16,868 nucleotides of DNA, taken from positions 1-16,868 of the forward strand of contig JAOYTL010000035.1 of assembly GCA_025846845.1 (NCBI GenBank), given 5' to 3'. How positions within the stretch are numbered: the stretch's first letter is position 1; each line of letters begins with the position of its first letter. The notes below the pieces were generated by a model. It worked only from the letters and a program-made list of their open reading frames with translations, did not search any database and was not told the DNA's origin. Made by a program: the position numbers and the translations under genes. Of the stretch, positions 1 through 6,239 are shown piece after piece. This DNA comes from Alloboseaceae bacterium BT-24-1 (GTDB lineage Bacteria; Pseudomonadota; Alphaproteobacteria; Rhizobiales; Beijerinckiaceae).

Positions 1-60
1 ACGGCCCGCCGGAACCGCCGCATCCGAGAAGCCCAGCTGACCCGTCCGCTTCACAGCCAT
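1..60 (-). CDS. Transposase N-terminal fragment, probably IS5-like (runs off the left edge)
   Basis: Only the first 20 codons lie in the window, starting from the CAT at 58-60 read on the minus strand. The peptide begins MAVKRTGQLGFSDAAVPAGR. A short basic start followed by a 'GQLGF(A/S)D' motif is what I recall from IS5-family transposases of alphaproteobacteria. A purine-rich GGGGGGATT stretch sits just upstream of the ATG and could serve as the ribosome binding site. About 50 bp further upstream is a sequence resembling an IS terminal repeat, which supports reading this as the 5' end of an insertion sequence. The fragment is short, so the family call rests on motif memory and could be wrong; most of the gene is outside the window. 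Confidence 0.5.
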   Translation of the reverse strand, partial: MAVKRTGQLGFSDAAVPAGR

Positions 61-118
61 CGCAAATCCCCCCAGCAACAACCAGGGAATCACAGATCAG
101 GCGTTTTGCAACAGCCCC
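1..118 (-). mobile_element. End of an insertion sequence (IS5-like), partial
   Basis: Outside the transposase start, the minus strand at about 100-118 reads GGGGCTGTTGCAAAACGCC. A 'GGnnCTGTTGCAAA' end is common among terminal inverted repeats of IS5- and IS6-type elements. The boundary is placed at about 115-119, where a palindromic intergenic repeat begins abruptly. The exact base is ambiguous because the run of C is shared by both sequences. The other end is not in the window, so no inverted-repeat pair or target duplication could be checked. Confidence 0.5.
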
Positions 119-264
119 CTTGCGGGAGAAGGTGGCAGCGCGAAGCGCTGACGGATGAGGGGTCGCGCAACGTTTTCTGTCATGCTTGCTAGTATGCGGC
201 GGAAAGCACAGCGCGACCCCTCATCCGCCTGCCGGCACCTTCTCCCGCAAGGGGAGAAGGGAAC
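116..264. repeat. Palindromic intergenic repeat, family A
   Basis: Two arms face each other. Positions 116-134 (CCCCTTGCGGGAGAAGGTG) pair perfectly over 19 bp with 236-254, and 152-168 pair perfectly over 17 bp with 211-227. The central loop is about 42 nt. The motif 'CCCTCATCCGCCTGCCGGCACC...' followed by 'TTCTCCC' is familiar as a dispersed intergenic element of Rhizobiales genomes. The right arm continues as GAGAAGGG after 254, but the left arm stops at 116 where IS-like sequence begins, so the outer part of the left arm seems to be missing. It lies upstream of the DUF3053 lipoprotein gene and covers most of the 263-bp gap between the transposase start and that gene. Confidence 0.85.
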
Positions 265-323
265 TCCCCGGCTAGCCGCGGCCATAATCGCGCACTAATG
301 TCCCGCCGCGGCGCAAGGAATGG

Positions 324-1028
324 ATGATGCGGGTTGGACTACGTAGCCTGCTGGCCTGCCTGTTCGCGGCGTTGCTGCTCGCCGCCTGCGGGCCGAGCGA
401 GCCCGACCAGCGCAAGGCCTTCATCGGCTTCCTGCAAACGGACATCCTGGCGCGCCCGGGCGTACGTGTGCCGCGCCCCGATGCCGAGAAGCAGAAATCC
501 TTCGGCGACTATGCCGGGCACTATGCGGTGATCCAACGGTTCCACGAGCGCATGAACACCACTGTCGGCAAGCCGATGCAGGAGGCGACCGCCAAGGCGG
601 CGCCGCGCTCGATCGAGGACGTGGTCGCGCGCAAGAGCGAGATCGCCGCGGTTCGCGCCGGCTTTACTCAGATGCGCCAGGCGCTCGACGCCGCGATCGC
701 CGCCGCCGACAGCGAGCGCGCTGCGCTGAAGCAGCCGGAGGACCTCGCCAAGGTCTATGCCAGTGCCTACCAGAAACTGGTGACGGAGCCGGCGGCGACC
801 GTCCGCGAGGTCTTTCCGGTGACGGACGAGACCTTCGCCGCGATCCTGGCGCTGGCCGAGCTGATTGAAGCGAACAAGGCGGCGATCCGGGTCAACGGAT
901 CTCAGGTCGATGTGCGCAATACGGCGCTGCGCAACAGGGTGCAGGCGGCGATCACCGCGATGAACGCCAAGCAATCGGCGATGACCGCGGCACAACAGAA
1001 GCTCCGACAGATGGTCTACGGGAACTGA
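324..1028 (+). CDS. DUF3053 family lipoprotein (YiaF-like)
   Basis: A 234-residue protein with a lipoprotein signal peptide: basic start, hydrophobic stretch 9-21 and lipobox LAAC with the lipidated Cys at 22. The next residue is Gly, not Asp, so outer-membrane sorting is more likely than inner-membrane retention. The motif after it (DQRKAFIGFLQTDIL, then FGDYAGHYAVI and FHERMN) matches what I know of DUF3053, the family of E. coli YiaF. The rest is helical and charged with no catalytic motif. Function is unknown. The start is uncertain by one codon: AAGGA at 315-319 is 4 nt before the ATG at 324 and 7 nt before the ATG at 327, so 327 may be used. The gene converges on glcF with only 7 bp between the stop codons and no separate terminator. 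Confidence 0.85.
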   Translation: MMRVGLRSLLACLFAALLLAACGPSEPDQRKAFIGFLQTDILARPGVRVPRPDAEKQKSFGDYAGHYAVIQRFHERMNTTVGKPMQEATAKAAPRSIEDVVARKSEIAAVRAGFTQMRQALDAAIAAADSERAALKQPEDLAKVYASAYQKLVTEPAATVREVFPVTDETFAAILALAELIEANKAAIRVNGSQVDVRNTALRNRVQAAITAMNAKQSAMTAAQQKLRQMVYGN

Positions 1029-1035
1029 GCCGACG

Positions 1036-2403
1036 CTATTCCGCTGCGACGACTCCGACCGGAATCGCCTCCCCGATTCCCGCCTTCGCCAGCCTCTCGG
1101 GCAACGGCCCGCCGGTCGCCCAGTCGAGCAGTTCGGCGGTGTGCAGGATCGGCGTCGTCGCGCCGCGATCGGCAAAACCCTTCGCGATCTGGGTGATGCA
1201 GCCGATATTGCCGGTGGCGACAAGGTCCGGCCTGGTGCGTTGGATGTTGCCGACCTTGCGCTCGCGCAACTGCCCGGCGATCTGCGGCTGGAGGATGTTG
1301 TAGACGCCGGCCGAGCCGCAGCAAATGTGGCCTTCCGGCACCTCCTTCACGCGGAAGCCGGCACGCGTCAGCAGGCGCTTCGGCCCGTCCTTGAGCTGCT
1401 GGCCATGCTGCATCGAGCAGGCGGAGTGGTAGGCGACGATGAGGTCGAAGCTCCGGACTGGCGCGAGCTCCAGCGTCTCGACGAACTCGGTCACGTCCTT
1501 GGCGAGGGCCGAGACCTTCGCCGCCTTCGCGGCATAGGCCTCGTCGTCGCGGAACATGAAGCCGTAATCCTTGATGGTGGTGCCGCAGCCCGAAGCGGTG
1601 ATCAGGATGGCATCCAGTCCCTCGCCTTCGACCTCGGCCATCCAGGCGTCGATATTGGCGCGGGCGAAGGCGAGCGCGTCATGTTCGCGGCCCATATGAT
1701 GGACGAGTGCGCCGCAGCAGCCCTCGCCCTTGGGCAGCACCACCTCGACGCCGTGGCGGTTGAGCAGGCGGATCGTCGCCTCGTTGATGCCGGGATCGAG
1801 CACCGGCTGGGCACAGCCCGAGAGGATGGCGACGCGCCTGCGCCGCTCGCCTTCGGCCGGGAAGGAGGCAGGGCCTTCCATCGCCGAGCGGTCGGGCAGG
1901 CTCCAGGGTGCCAGCGCCAGCATCGCCTTCAGTCGCGCGCCGATGACCGGCAGCGCCCCGAACGCCCCAGCCAATGGCTTGCCGATACGCGCCGCCAGCA
2001 TGGCGAGGCGGAAGCGGCCAGGATAGGGCAGGATCGCCGAAAGGACGCGCCGCAGCGTCCGGTCGGCGACGGGCCGCTCATAGGTCTCCTCGATATGGGC
2101 GCGGGCATGGTCGACCAGGTGCATGTAGTGCACGCCCGAGGGGCAGGTCGTCATGCAGGAGAGGCAAGAGAGGCAGCGGTCGACGTGCTTGACCACGTCC
2201 GGCGTCGCCGGCTTGCCGCTCTCCAGCATGTCCTTGATCTGGTAGATGCGCCCGCGCGGCGAATCGAGCTCGTCGCCGAGCAGCAGATAAGTCGGGCAGG
2301 TCGCGGTGCAGAAGCCGCAATGCACGCAGGTGCGCAGGATTTTCTCCGAGACCGGCAGGCGCGGATCGGAGGCGAGGAGTTCGGGCGTGAAGTTGGTCTG
2401 CAT
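1036..2403 (-). CDS. glcF: Glycolate oxidase iron-sulfur subunit GlcF
   Basis: A 455-residue iron-sulfur protein that passes electrons from the flavin subunits GlcD and GlcE during oxidation of glycolate to glyoxylate, probably at the cytoplasmic face of the membrane. Two ferredoxin-like 4Fe-4S motifs are complete: C26, C29, C32, C36-P (CVHCGFCTATCP) and C77, C80, C83, C87-P (CLSCLSCMTTCP). The C-terminal half carries two cysteine-rich (CCG-type) domains, visible as GEGCCGALVHHMG and GHICCGSAGVYN, each with a preceding single Cys region (SGCAQPV and YHSACSMQHG). Length fits the family, with a slightly longer N-terminus. It starts 3 nt after the DUF2585 stop and is the last gene of the operon. 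Confidence 0.95.
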   Translation of the reverse strand: MQTNFTPELLASDPRLPVSEKILRTCVHCGFCTATCPTYLLLGDELDSPRGRIYQIKDMLESGKPATPDVVKHVDRCLSCLSCMTTCPSGVHYMHLVDHARAHIEETYERPVADRTLRRVLSAILPYPGRFRLAMLAARIGKPLAGAFGALPVIGARLKAMLALAPWSLPDRSAMEGPASFPAEGERRRRVAILSGCAQPVLDPGINEATIRLLNRHGVEVVLPKGEGCCGALVHHMGREHDALAFARANIDAWMAEVEGEGLDAILITASGCGTTIKDYGFMFRDDEAYAAKAAKVSALAKDVTEFVETLELAPVRSFDLIVAYHSACSMQHGQQLKDGPKRLLTRAGFRVKEVPEGHICCGSAGVYNILQPQIAGQLRERKVGNIQRTRPDLVATGNIGCITQIAKGFADRGATTPILHTAELLDWATGGPLPERLAKAGIGEAIPVGVVAAE

Positions 2404-2406
2404 CGC

Positions 2407-3042
2407 TCAGGCTCCGCCCTGCCAGGCTTTGATCCAGTCCATCGGCCAGAGCAGCATGATGACGTTGAGGGTGAGGTTGTCGCGGATCAGCCAGCCGACG
2501 AAGAGCTCCATCGCCAGCGCGCCCGTCACGGTGATCCAGACCGGCGCGAACCGGGCGAACAGGAAACCGAACGCCATGGCCAGGATGTCGCTGACCGAGT
2601 TCAGGACGCTGTCGCCGTAATAGTCGAGCGAGATCGTGGCCGTGCGGTAGTGATTGATCACCGCGTCGGTGTTCTCGGTGATCTCCCAGGCGCTCTCCAG
2701 CACGATCGCGAGCAGCAGCGCTATGCCGACAGACAGCGGCAGACCGGTGGCGCGCCTGATCAGCCAGAACAGGCCGTAGAACAGGAAGCCGTGGATGATG
2801 TGTGAGAAAGTGTACCAGTCGGCGATGTGCTGGGAGTTCTCGGAGGACATCACCGTGCCCTGCCAGAGCTTGATCGTCCCGCATTTGCAGATTGGCTCGC
2901 GGCCCATCCAGAGCAGGATCGCCGCCGCGCCCGCCGTCAGCAGCAGCGCCAGCACTGCGATGGCCACCGGGCCGAGGCGGCCGGGCGCCCAGTTTGCGCG
3001 CGCCGGGGGCGCCTTGGAGGAAAGCGGTTCAGCGAGTGCCAT
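2407..3042 (-). CDS. UPF0314 / DUF2585 membrane protein
   Basis: A 211-residue integral membrane protein. Hydrophobic segments are at about 24-46, 79-95, 101-116, 148-163 and 168-187. Recognisable conserved stretches are a CKC pair at 52-54, HIIHGFLFYGLFWL at 81-94, ESAWEITENTDAVINHYR at 116-133, and YYGDSVLNSVSDILAMAFGF at 141-160. I recognise these as the UPF0314/DUF2585 family, found largely in Rhizobiales and without an established function. The start codon overlaps the glcE stop by one base (ATGA arrangement) and its stop is 3 nt before glcF, so it is translated as part of the glc operon. Inference: it could anchor or assist the glycolate oxidase complex at the membrane, but nothing in the sequence proves this. 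The acidic/His residues and Cys pair could bind a metal. Confidence 0.85.
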   Translation of the reverse strand: MALAEPLSSKAPPARANWAPGRLGPVAIAVLALLLTAGAAAILLWMGREPICKCGTIKLWQGTVMSSENSQHIADWYTFSHIIHGFLFYGLFWLIRRATGLPLSVGIALLLAIVLESAWEITENTDAVINHYRTATISLDYYGDSVLNSVSDILAMAFGFLFARFAPVWITVTGALAMELFVGWLIRDNLTLNVIMLLWPMDWIKAWQGGA

Positions 3043-4226
3043 CAGATCCCCGCATACATCCGGCCGGGCTCGAAGATGCCCTCCGGATCAAAGCTTTTCT
3101 TGATGCCCGCCGTCACCCGCATCAGCGGCTCGGAGAGCGGCTCGAAGACCGGAACGGCAGCGCGCACCGCATCGGGCGCCCGCACCAAGGTGGCATGGCC
3201 GCCGAGCGGCTTCAGCGCAGCGCGGATCGCAGCGGCACCGGCCTCCCCGTCGACCGGCACGGCGAGCCAGATAAGGCCGCCTCCCCAATCGTAGAACCAG
3301 CGGGCGCCCGGCACCGTGCGCGCGATCGCAGCCGTCGCCCTTGGGCCGTTGGTCGGCGCGAGCGAGAGCCGCCAGACGGCCTCCTGCGTGCCGGCGAAGA
3401 AGGAGGCATCGCGCACCTCGCGCCAGAGCGCGTCCGAAGCGCGGCCCTCGACCAGTTCGGGCCGGCCATGGGCCTTGAGCAGGCGGGCGAGCTCGGCGGC
3501 GCGGTAGCTGATCGAAGCGGAGAAATTCTCCAGCCTGAGCAAGGTGCGAGGCTCTTCCGCACCGATTCCGGCCGGGAGATGTGCTGCGGCCATGGGCTCG
3601 AAGGGCGAGCCGAGCGCGCCCGAAAGCAGCGCCACCGCTGCCTCGTCGGCAAGGTCCTCCCAGATCAGCGTGACGATGCGCTCCGGCCGCGGCAGGACGC
3701 GGAATGTCACCTCGGTCAGGAAGCCGAGCGTGCCGAAGCTGCCGGCGACGAGCTTCACCAGGTCGAGACCGGTGACGTTCTTCATCACCCGGCCACCCGA
3801 TTTCACCAGCTCGCCGCGGCCATTGATCAGCTTGATGCCGATCAGGGAATCGCGGGCGGCGCCGGCATTGATCCGGCGCGGGCCGGAGATGTTGCCGGCC
3901 GCGATGGCGCCGATCGTCGGCTCGCCTTCCGTGCCGAGCAGAGCGCGATGGTCCATCGGCTCGAAGGGCAGCATCTGGCCGCGCGCGGCCAGCGTCTCCT
4001 CGATCAGCTTCAGCGGCGTGCCGGCCTTGGCGCCGATCACCATCTCGGAGGGCTCGTAGAGGGTGATGCCGGTAAGTCCGGCGCTGGTGATGGTGCTGAC
4101 GGCGTTGTCGGGGCGGCCGAGTCCGGTACGGGTGCCGCCGCCACGAATGGCGAGCGGAACGCGAGCCTCGACGATCGAGGCGACGACGGCGCAGGCCTGC
4201 GCCTCTGTGGTGGGGGTATGGAGCAT
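3042..4226 (-). CDS. glcE: Glycolate oxidase FAD-binding subunit GlcE
   Basis: A 394-residue flavoprotein subunit of glycolate oxidase, working with GlcD and GlcF. The FAD_binding_4 (PCMH-type) domain occupies roughly 1-180, with IRGGGTRTGLG at 27-37, the loop GAIAAGNISGPRR at 106-118, and GGRVMKNVTGLDLVKL at 144-159. The C-terminus (VFEPLSEPLMRVTAGIKKSF followed by DPEGIFEPGRM) is the usual oxidase tail. I chose the ATG at 4224-4226. The frame stays open to an ATG at 4292, but those 22 extra residues are translated from the palindromic repeat at 4241-4285 and do not resemble GlcE. The stop codon overlaps the DUF2585 start by one base. Upstream, 415 bp separate it from glcD, almost all of it the GIY-YIG cassette. 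Confidence 0.92.
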   Translation of the reverse strand: MLHTPTTEAQACAVVASIVEARVPLAIRGGGTRTGLGRPDNAVSTITSAGLTGITLYEPSEMVIGAKAGTPLKLIEETLAARGQMLPFEPMDHRALLGTEGEPTIGAIAAGNISGPRRINAGAARDSLIGIKLINGRGELVKSGGRVMKNVTGLDLVKLVAGSFGTLGFLTEVTFRVLPRPERIVTLIWEDLADEAAVALLSGALGSPFEPMAAAHLPAGIGAEEPRTLLRLENFSASISYRAAELARLLKAHGRPELVEGRASDALWREVRDASFFAGTQEAVWRLSLAPTNGPRATAAIARTVPGARWFYDWGGGLIWLAVPVDGEAGAAAIRAALKPLGGHATLVRAPDAVRAAVPVFEPLSEPLMRVTAGIKKSFDPEGIFEPGRMYAGI

Positions 4227-4240
4227 CAGGCGCCCACCGC

Positions 4241-4285
4241 TGTCATTCCGGGGCTTCGCATCGCGAAGAACCCGGAACCCACGAC
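4241..4285. repeat. REP-like palindrome, left arm of the GIY-YIG cassette (family B)
   Basis: A 45-nt arm that is an inverted copy of 4595-4637, with three differences. It also folds on itself: TTCCGGG and CTTCGC pair with GCGAAG and CCCGGAA around a 3-nt loop. The last bases, GAACCCACGAC, face the GIY-YIG gene. Confidence 0.85.
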
Positions 4286-4298
4286 TGGGCATCGCCGG

Positions 4299-4583
4299 TC
4301 AGGACAGGCCTTCATAGAAATCCTTCCATTCCGGATTCATGTCTTCGATGAGCTTGACCTTCCAGGCTCTGCGCCACTTCTTCAGCACCTTCTCCCGGTC
4401 GATCGCATCCCTGACATCCTCGAACTGTTCGTACCAGACCAGCCTGTCTACCCCGTAGCGGCTCGTGAATCCGATGTTCCGTTTCGATCGGTGCTCATGG
4501 GCACGCCTCGCCAGATCGTTGGTGATGCCCAAGTATAGCGTACCGCTTCGTTTGCTAGCCATGAGGTAGACGAAATACGCCAT
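4299..4583 (-). CDS. Small GIY-YIG nuclease-family protein
   Basis: A 94-residue protein that consists of little more than the GIY-YIG catalytic domain. The signature is present as FVYLMASKRSGTLYLGITND at 4-23, with Tyr6 and Tyr17-Leu-Gly19 as the two signature elements. R27 is the expected catalytic arginine, H31 follows in the EH motif, and E64 in DREKVLKKW is the expected metal-binding glutamate, so the active site appears intact. The C-terminal NPEWKDFYEGL tail is common in single-domain bacterial members. No separate DNA-binding domain is present. Family members cut DNA; the substrate of these solo proteins is not established. It is transcribed with the glc operon but has no metabolic link to it. 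It sits between inverted palindromic repeats, which suggests it travels with them. The frame overlaps no other supported gene. Confidence 0.9.
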   Translation of the reverse strand: MAYFVYLMASKRSGTLYLGITNDLARRAHEHRSKRNIGFTSRYGVDRLVWYEQFEDVRDAIDREKVLKKWRRAWKVKLIEDMNPEWKDFYEGLS

Positions 4584-4594
4584 CCGCTCACCCG

Positions 4595-4637
4595 GTCGTG
4601 GGTTCCGGGTTCTCGCTATGCGAGCCCCGGAATGACA
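4595..4637. repeat. REP-like palindrome, right arm of the GIY-YIG cassette (family B)
   Basis: A 43-nt arm, the inverted partner of 4241-4285. Its own hairpin pairs TTCCGGG and CTCGC with GCGAG and CCCCGGAA around a TAT loop. Compared with the other arm, one base is lost on each side of the inner stem, so pairing is kept. Confidence 0.85.
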
Positions 4638-4641
4638 AAGC

Positions 4642-6078
4642 TCACGCCGCGATCCGCCCTTCCAGGGGGAACACTTTCGCCGGGTTGAGCAGCCAGCGCG
4701 GGTCGAACACCGCCCTCACCCGCTGTTGTTGGTGCAGGTCGGCCTCGTTGAACTGCACCGTCATCAGGTCGCGCTTCTCGATGCCGACGCCGTGCTCGCC
4801 AGTGAGGCAGCCGCCGACCTCGACGCAGAGCTTGAGGATATCGTTGCCGGCGTCCTCAGCCTTCTGCGCTTCGATTGGATCGTTGCAGTTGTAGAGGATC
4901 AGCGGATGGAGATTGCCGTCGCCGGCGTGGAAGACATTGGCGACACGCAGGCCATAGCCCTTGATGATCTCGTCCATCCGCTCGAGCACGAAGGGCAATT
5001 GCCCAGTCGGGATGGTGCCGTCCATGCAGATATAGTCGGCGATGCGGCCGGTCGCGCCGAAGGCGGATTTGCGGCCCTTCCAGATCGCCGCCGTCTCCAT
5101 CGCCGACTTACTCTCCTTGACCGTGCCGACGCCATGCTCCCGGGCGATCGCGACGATGCGGGCAAGCTGCGCGTCCATCTCGGCTTCCGAGCCCTCGACC
5201 TCGATGATCAGCAGGGCGCCGCAATCCATCGGATAGCCGGCGTGGGCAAAGGCCTCGCAGATCTCGATCGCCGGCTTGTCCATGAACTCCATGGCGACTG
5301 GTATGATGCCGGCGCCGATGATCGCGGCGACGGCGGCGCCGGCTTCGACGCTGGTCGGGAAGCCGAACAGGACGGGCCGCGCTCCTTCCGCCGAGCGCAG
5401 GATACGCACCGTCGCCTCGGTGACGATGCCGAGCTGGCCTTCCGAACCGATGATCAGGCCGAGCAGGTCGTAGCCGGGCGCGTCGAGATGGCCGCCGCCG
5501 ATTTCGACAATGCTGCCGTCGAGCATCACCAGGGTGACGCCGAGCACGTTGTTGGTGGTGACGCCGTATTTCAGGCAATGCGCGCCGCCGGAGTTCATGC
5601 CGATATTGCCACCGATCGAGCAGGCGAGCTGCGAGGACGGATCGGGCGCATAGAAGAAGCCGTCGGCCGAGACGGCGCCGGTGACCGCGAGGTTGGTGAC
5701 CCCAGCCTGCACCTTCGCCACCCGGTTGGCGTAGTCGATCTCGAGGATGCGGTTCATCTTGGAGACGCCGATCACCACCGCGTCCTCCTGCGGGATGGCG
5801 CCGCCGGCCAGCGAGGTGCCGGCGCCGCGCGGCACCACCGGCACGCCCTGCTCGCCGCAATAGCGCAGCACGGCGGCGACCTCCTGCGTGGTCGAGGGCA
5901 GCACGACGGCGAGCGGCATGCGGCGATAGGCGGTCAGCGCATCGGTCTCGTAGGGCCGGCGCTCGTCCTCCGAGGTGATCAGCGCATCTGGCGCGACCAG
6001 CCCCGCGAGGCCGGCGATGATGGCGTCACGGCGGGCGAGGATGCCGGCATCGGGGACCGGAAAGGCGATCGCACTCAT
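4642..6078 (-). CDS. glcD: Glycolate oxidase FAD-linked subunit GlcD
   Basis: A 478-residue flavoprotein, the catalytic FAD subunit that oxidises glycolate to glyoxylate together with GlcE and GlcF. The FAD_binding_4 domain includes PRGAGTSLAGGAIPQ at 83-97, the GGNIGMNSGGAHCLKYGVT loop at 157-174 and GSEGQLGIVTEATVRI at 211-226. The FAD-oxidase C-terminal domain has NVFHAGDGNLHP at 381-392, CLTGEHGVGIEKRDLM at 424-439 and NPAKVFP at 465-471. The start at 6076-6078 is well supported by GGAGG at 6086-6090, 7 nt upstream; the frame remains open to 6144 but that extension is not conserved-looking. It is the first gene of the operon and diverges from the LysR gene. D-lactate or 2-hydroxyglutarate dehydrogenases share this fold, but the linked glcE and glcF make glycolate oxidase the best call. 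Confidence 0.95.
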   Translation of the reverse strand: MSAIAFPVPDAGILARRDAIIAGLAGLVAPDALITSEDERRPYETDALTAYRRMPLAVVLPSTTQEVAAVLRYCGEQGVPVVPRGAGTSLAGGAIPQEDAVVIGVSKMNRILEIDYANRVAKVQAGVTNLAVTGAVSADGFFYAPDPSSQLACSIGGNIGMNSGGAHCLKYGVTTNNVLGVTLVMLDGSIVEIGGGHLDAPGYDLLGLIIGSEGQLGIVTEATVRILRSAEGARPVLFGFPTSVEAGAAVAAIIGAGIIPVAMEFMDKPAIEICEAFAHAGYPMDCGALLIIEVEGSEAEMDAQLARIVAIAREHGVGTVKESKSAMETAAIWKGRKSAFGATGRIADYICMDGTIPTGQLPFVLERMDEIIKGYGLRVANVFHAGDGNLHPLILYNCNDPIEAQKAEDAGNDILKLCVEVGGCLTGEHGVGIEKRDLMTVQFNEADLHQQQRVRAVFDPRWLLNPAKVFPLEGRIAA

Positions 6079-6175
6079 AGCAAATCCTCCACTCGCCTTG
6101 CCTCGCCTTCGGAGCCACCAGGCGCCGTCACTGCGCACACGCACCGAACGAGTCCGATGCGACTCTAGAATACTT

Positions 6176-6185
6176 CCACATGTGG
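6176..6185. promoter_or_regulatory. 10-bp palindrome in the glcD/lysR divergent gap
   Basis: CCACATGTGG is a perfect palindrome near the middle of the 161-bp gap between the two divergent starts. It could be a protein-binding site, but a 10-bp palindrome in such DNA can also occur by chance. Confidence 0.3.
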
Positions 6186-6211
6186 CGCAGCGCGAGTAAC
6201 GTGCATGATTA

Positions 6212-6226
6212 TTTCCAAAACGGAAA
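6212..6226. promoter_or_regulatory. Candidate LysR-type operator (T-N11-A form)
   Basis: TTTCC-AAAAC-GGAAA is an interrupted palindrome 14 nt before the chosen lysR start. It contains the T-N11-A pattern (T6213 to A6225) that LysR-type regulators usually recognise. Its AT-rich setting within GC-rich DNA and its place between divergent genes make it the best candidate for the regulator's own binding site. Confidence 0.45.
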
Positions 6227-6239
6227 AGATGGTGGGCGC

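Larger units (their letters stand above)
4241..4637. mobile_element. REP-flanked GIY-YIG cassette inserted between glcD and glcE
   Basis: A 397-bp unit made of two inverted repeats (4241-4285 and 4595-4637) around one GIY-YIG nuclease gene (4299-4583). The outermost bases are TGTCATTCCGGGGC on the left and its exact complement GCCCCGGAATGACA on the right. Only 14 nt lie between the left repeat and the glcE start and 4 nt between the right repeat and the glcD stop, so the unit exactly fills the glcD-glcE gap. No convincing target duplication is visible. Calling it a mobile element is inference from structure and position. Confidence 0.6.

Noticed and set aside
97..285. Minus-strand open frame of 62 codons upstream of the lipoprotein gene
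   Set aside because: It consists almost entirely of the family A palindromic repeat and the neighbouring IS end; the product has no protein-like pattern.
1141..2805. Long plus-strand open frame opposite glcF and DUF2585
   Set aside because: It is antisense to two clearly recognised genes; its Arg/Ala/Asp/Gly/His-rich product is typical of the complementary frame of GC-rich genes.
2892..4538. Long plus-strand open frame opposite glcE and the GIY-YIG gene
   Set aside because: It overlaps well-supported minus-strand genes and crosses the cassette arms; composition is that of a shadow frame.
4230..4645. Target-site duplication around the GIY-YIG cassette
   Set aside because: Short GC-rich similarity exists between the flanks, but no clean direct repeat at the arm ends could be seen.
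4726..6168. 480-codon plus-strand open frame opposite glcD
   Set aside because: Antisense to a gene with complete FAD-oxidase motifs; no domain is visible in the product.
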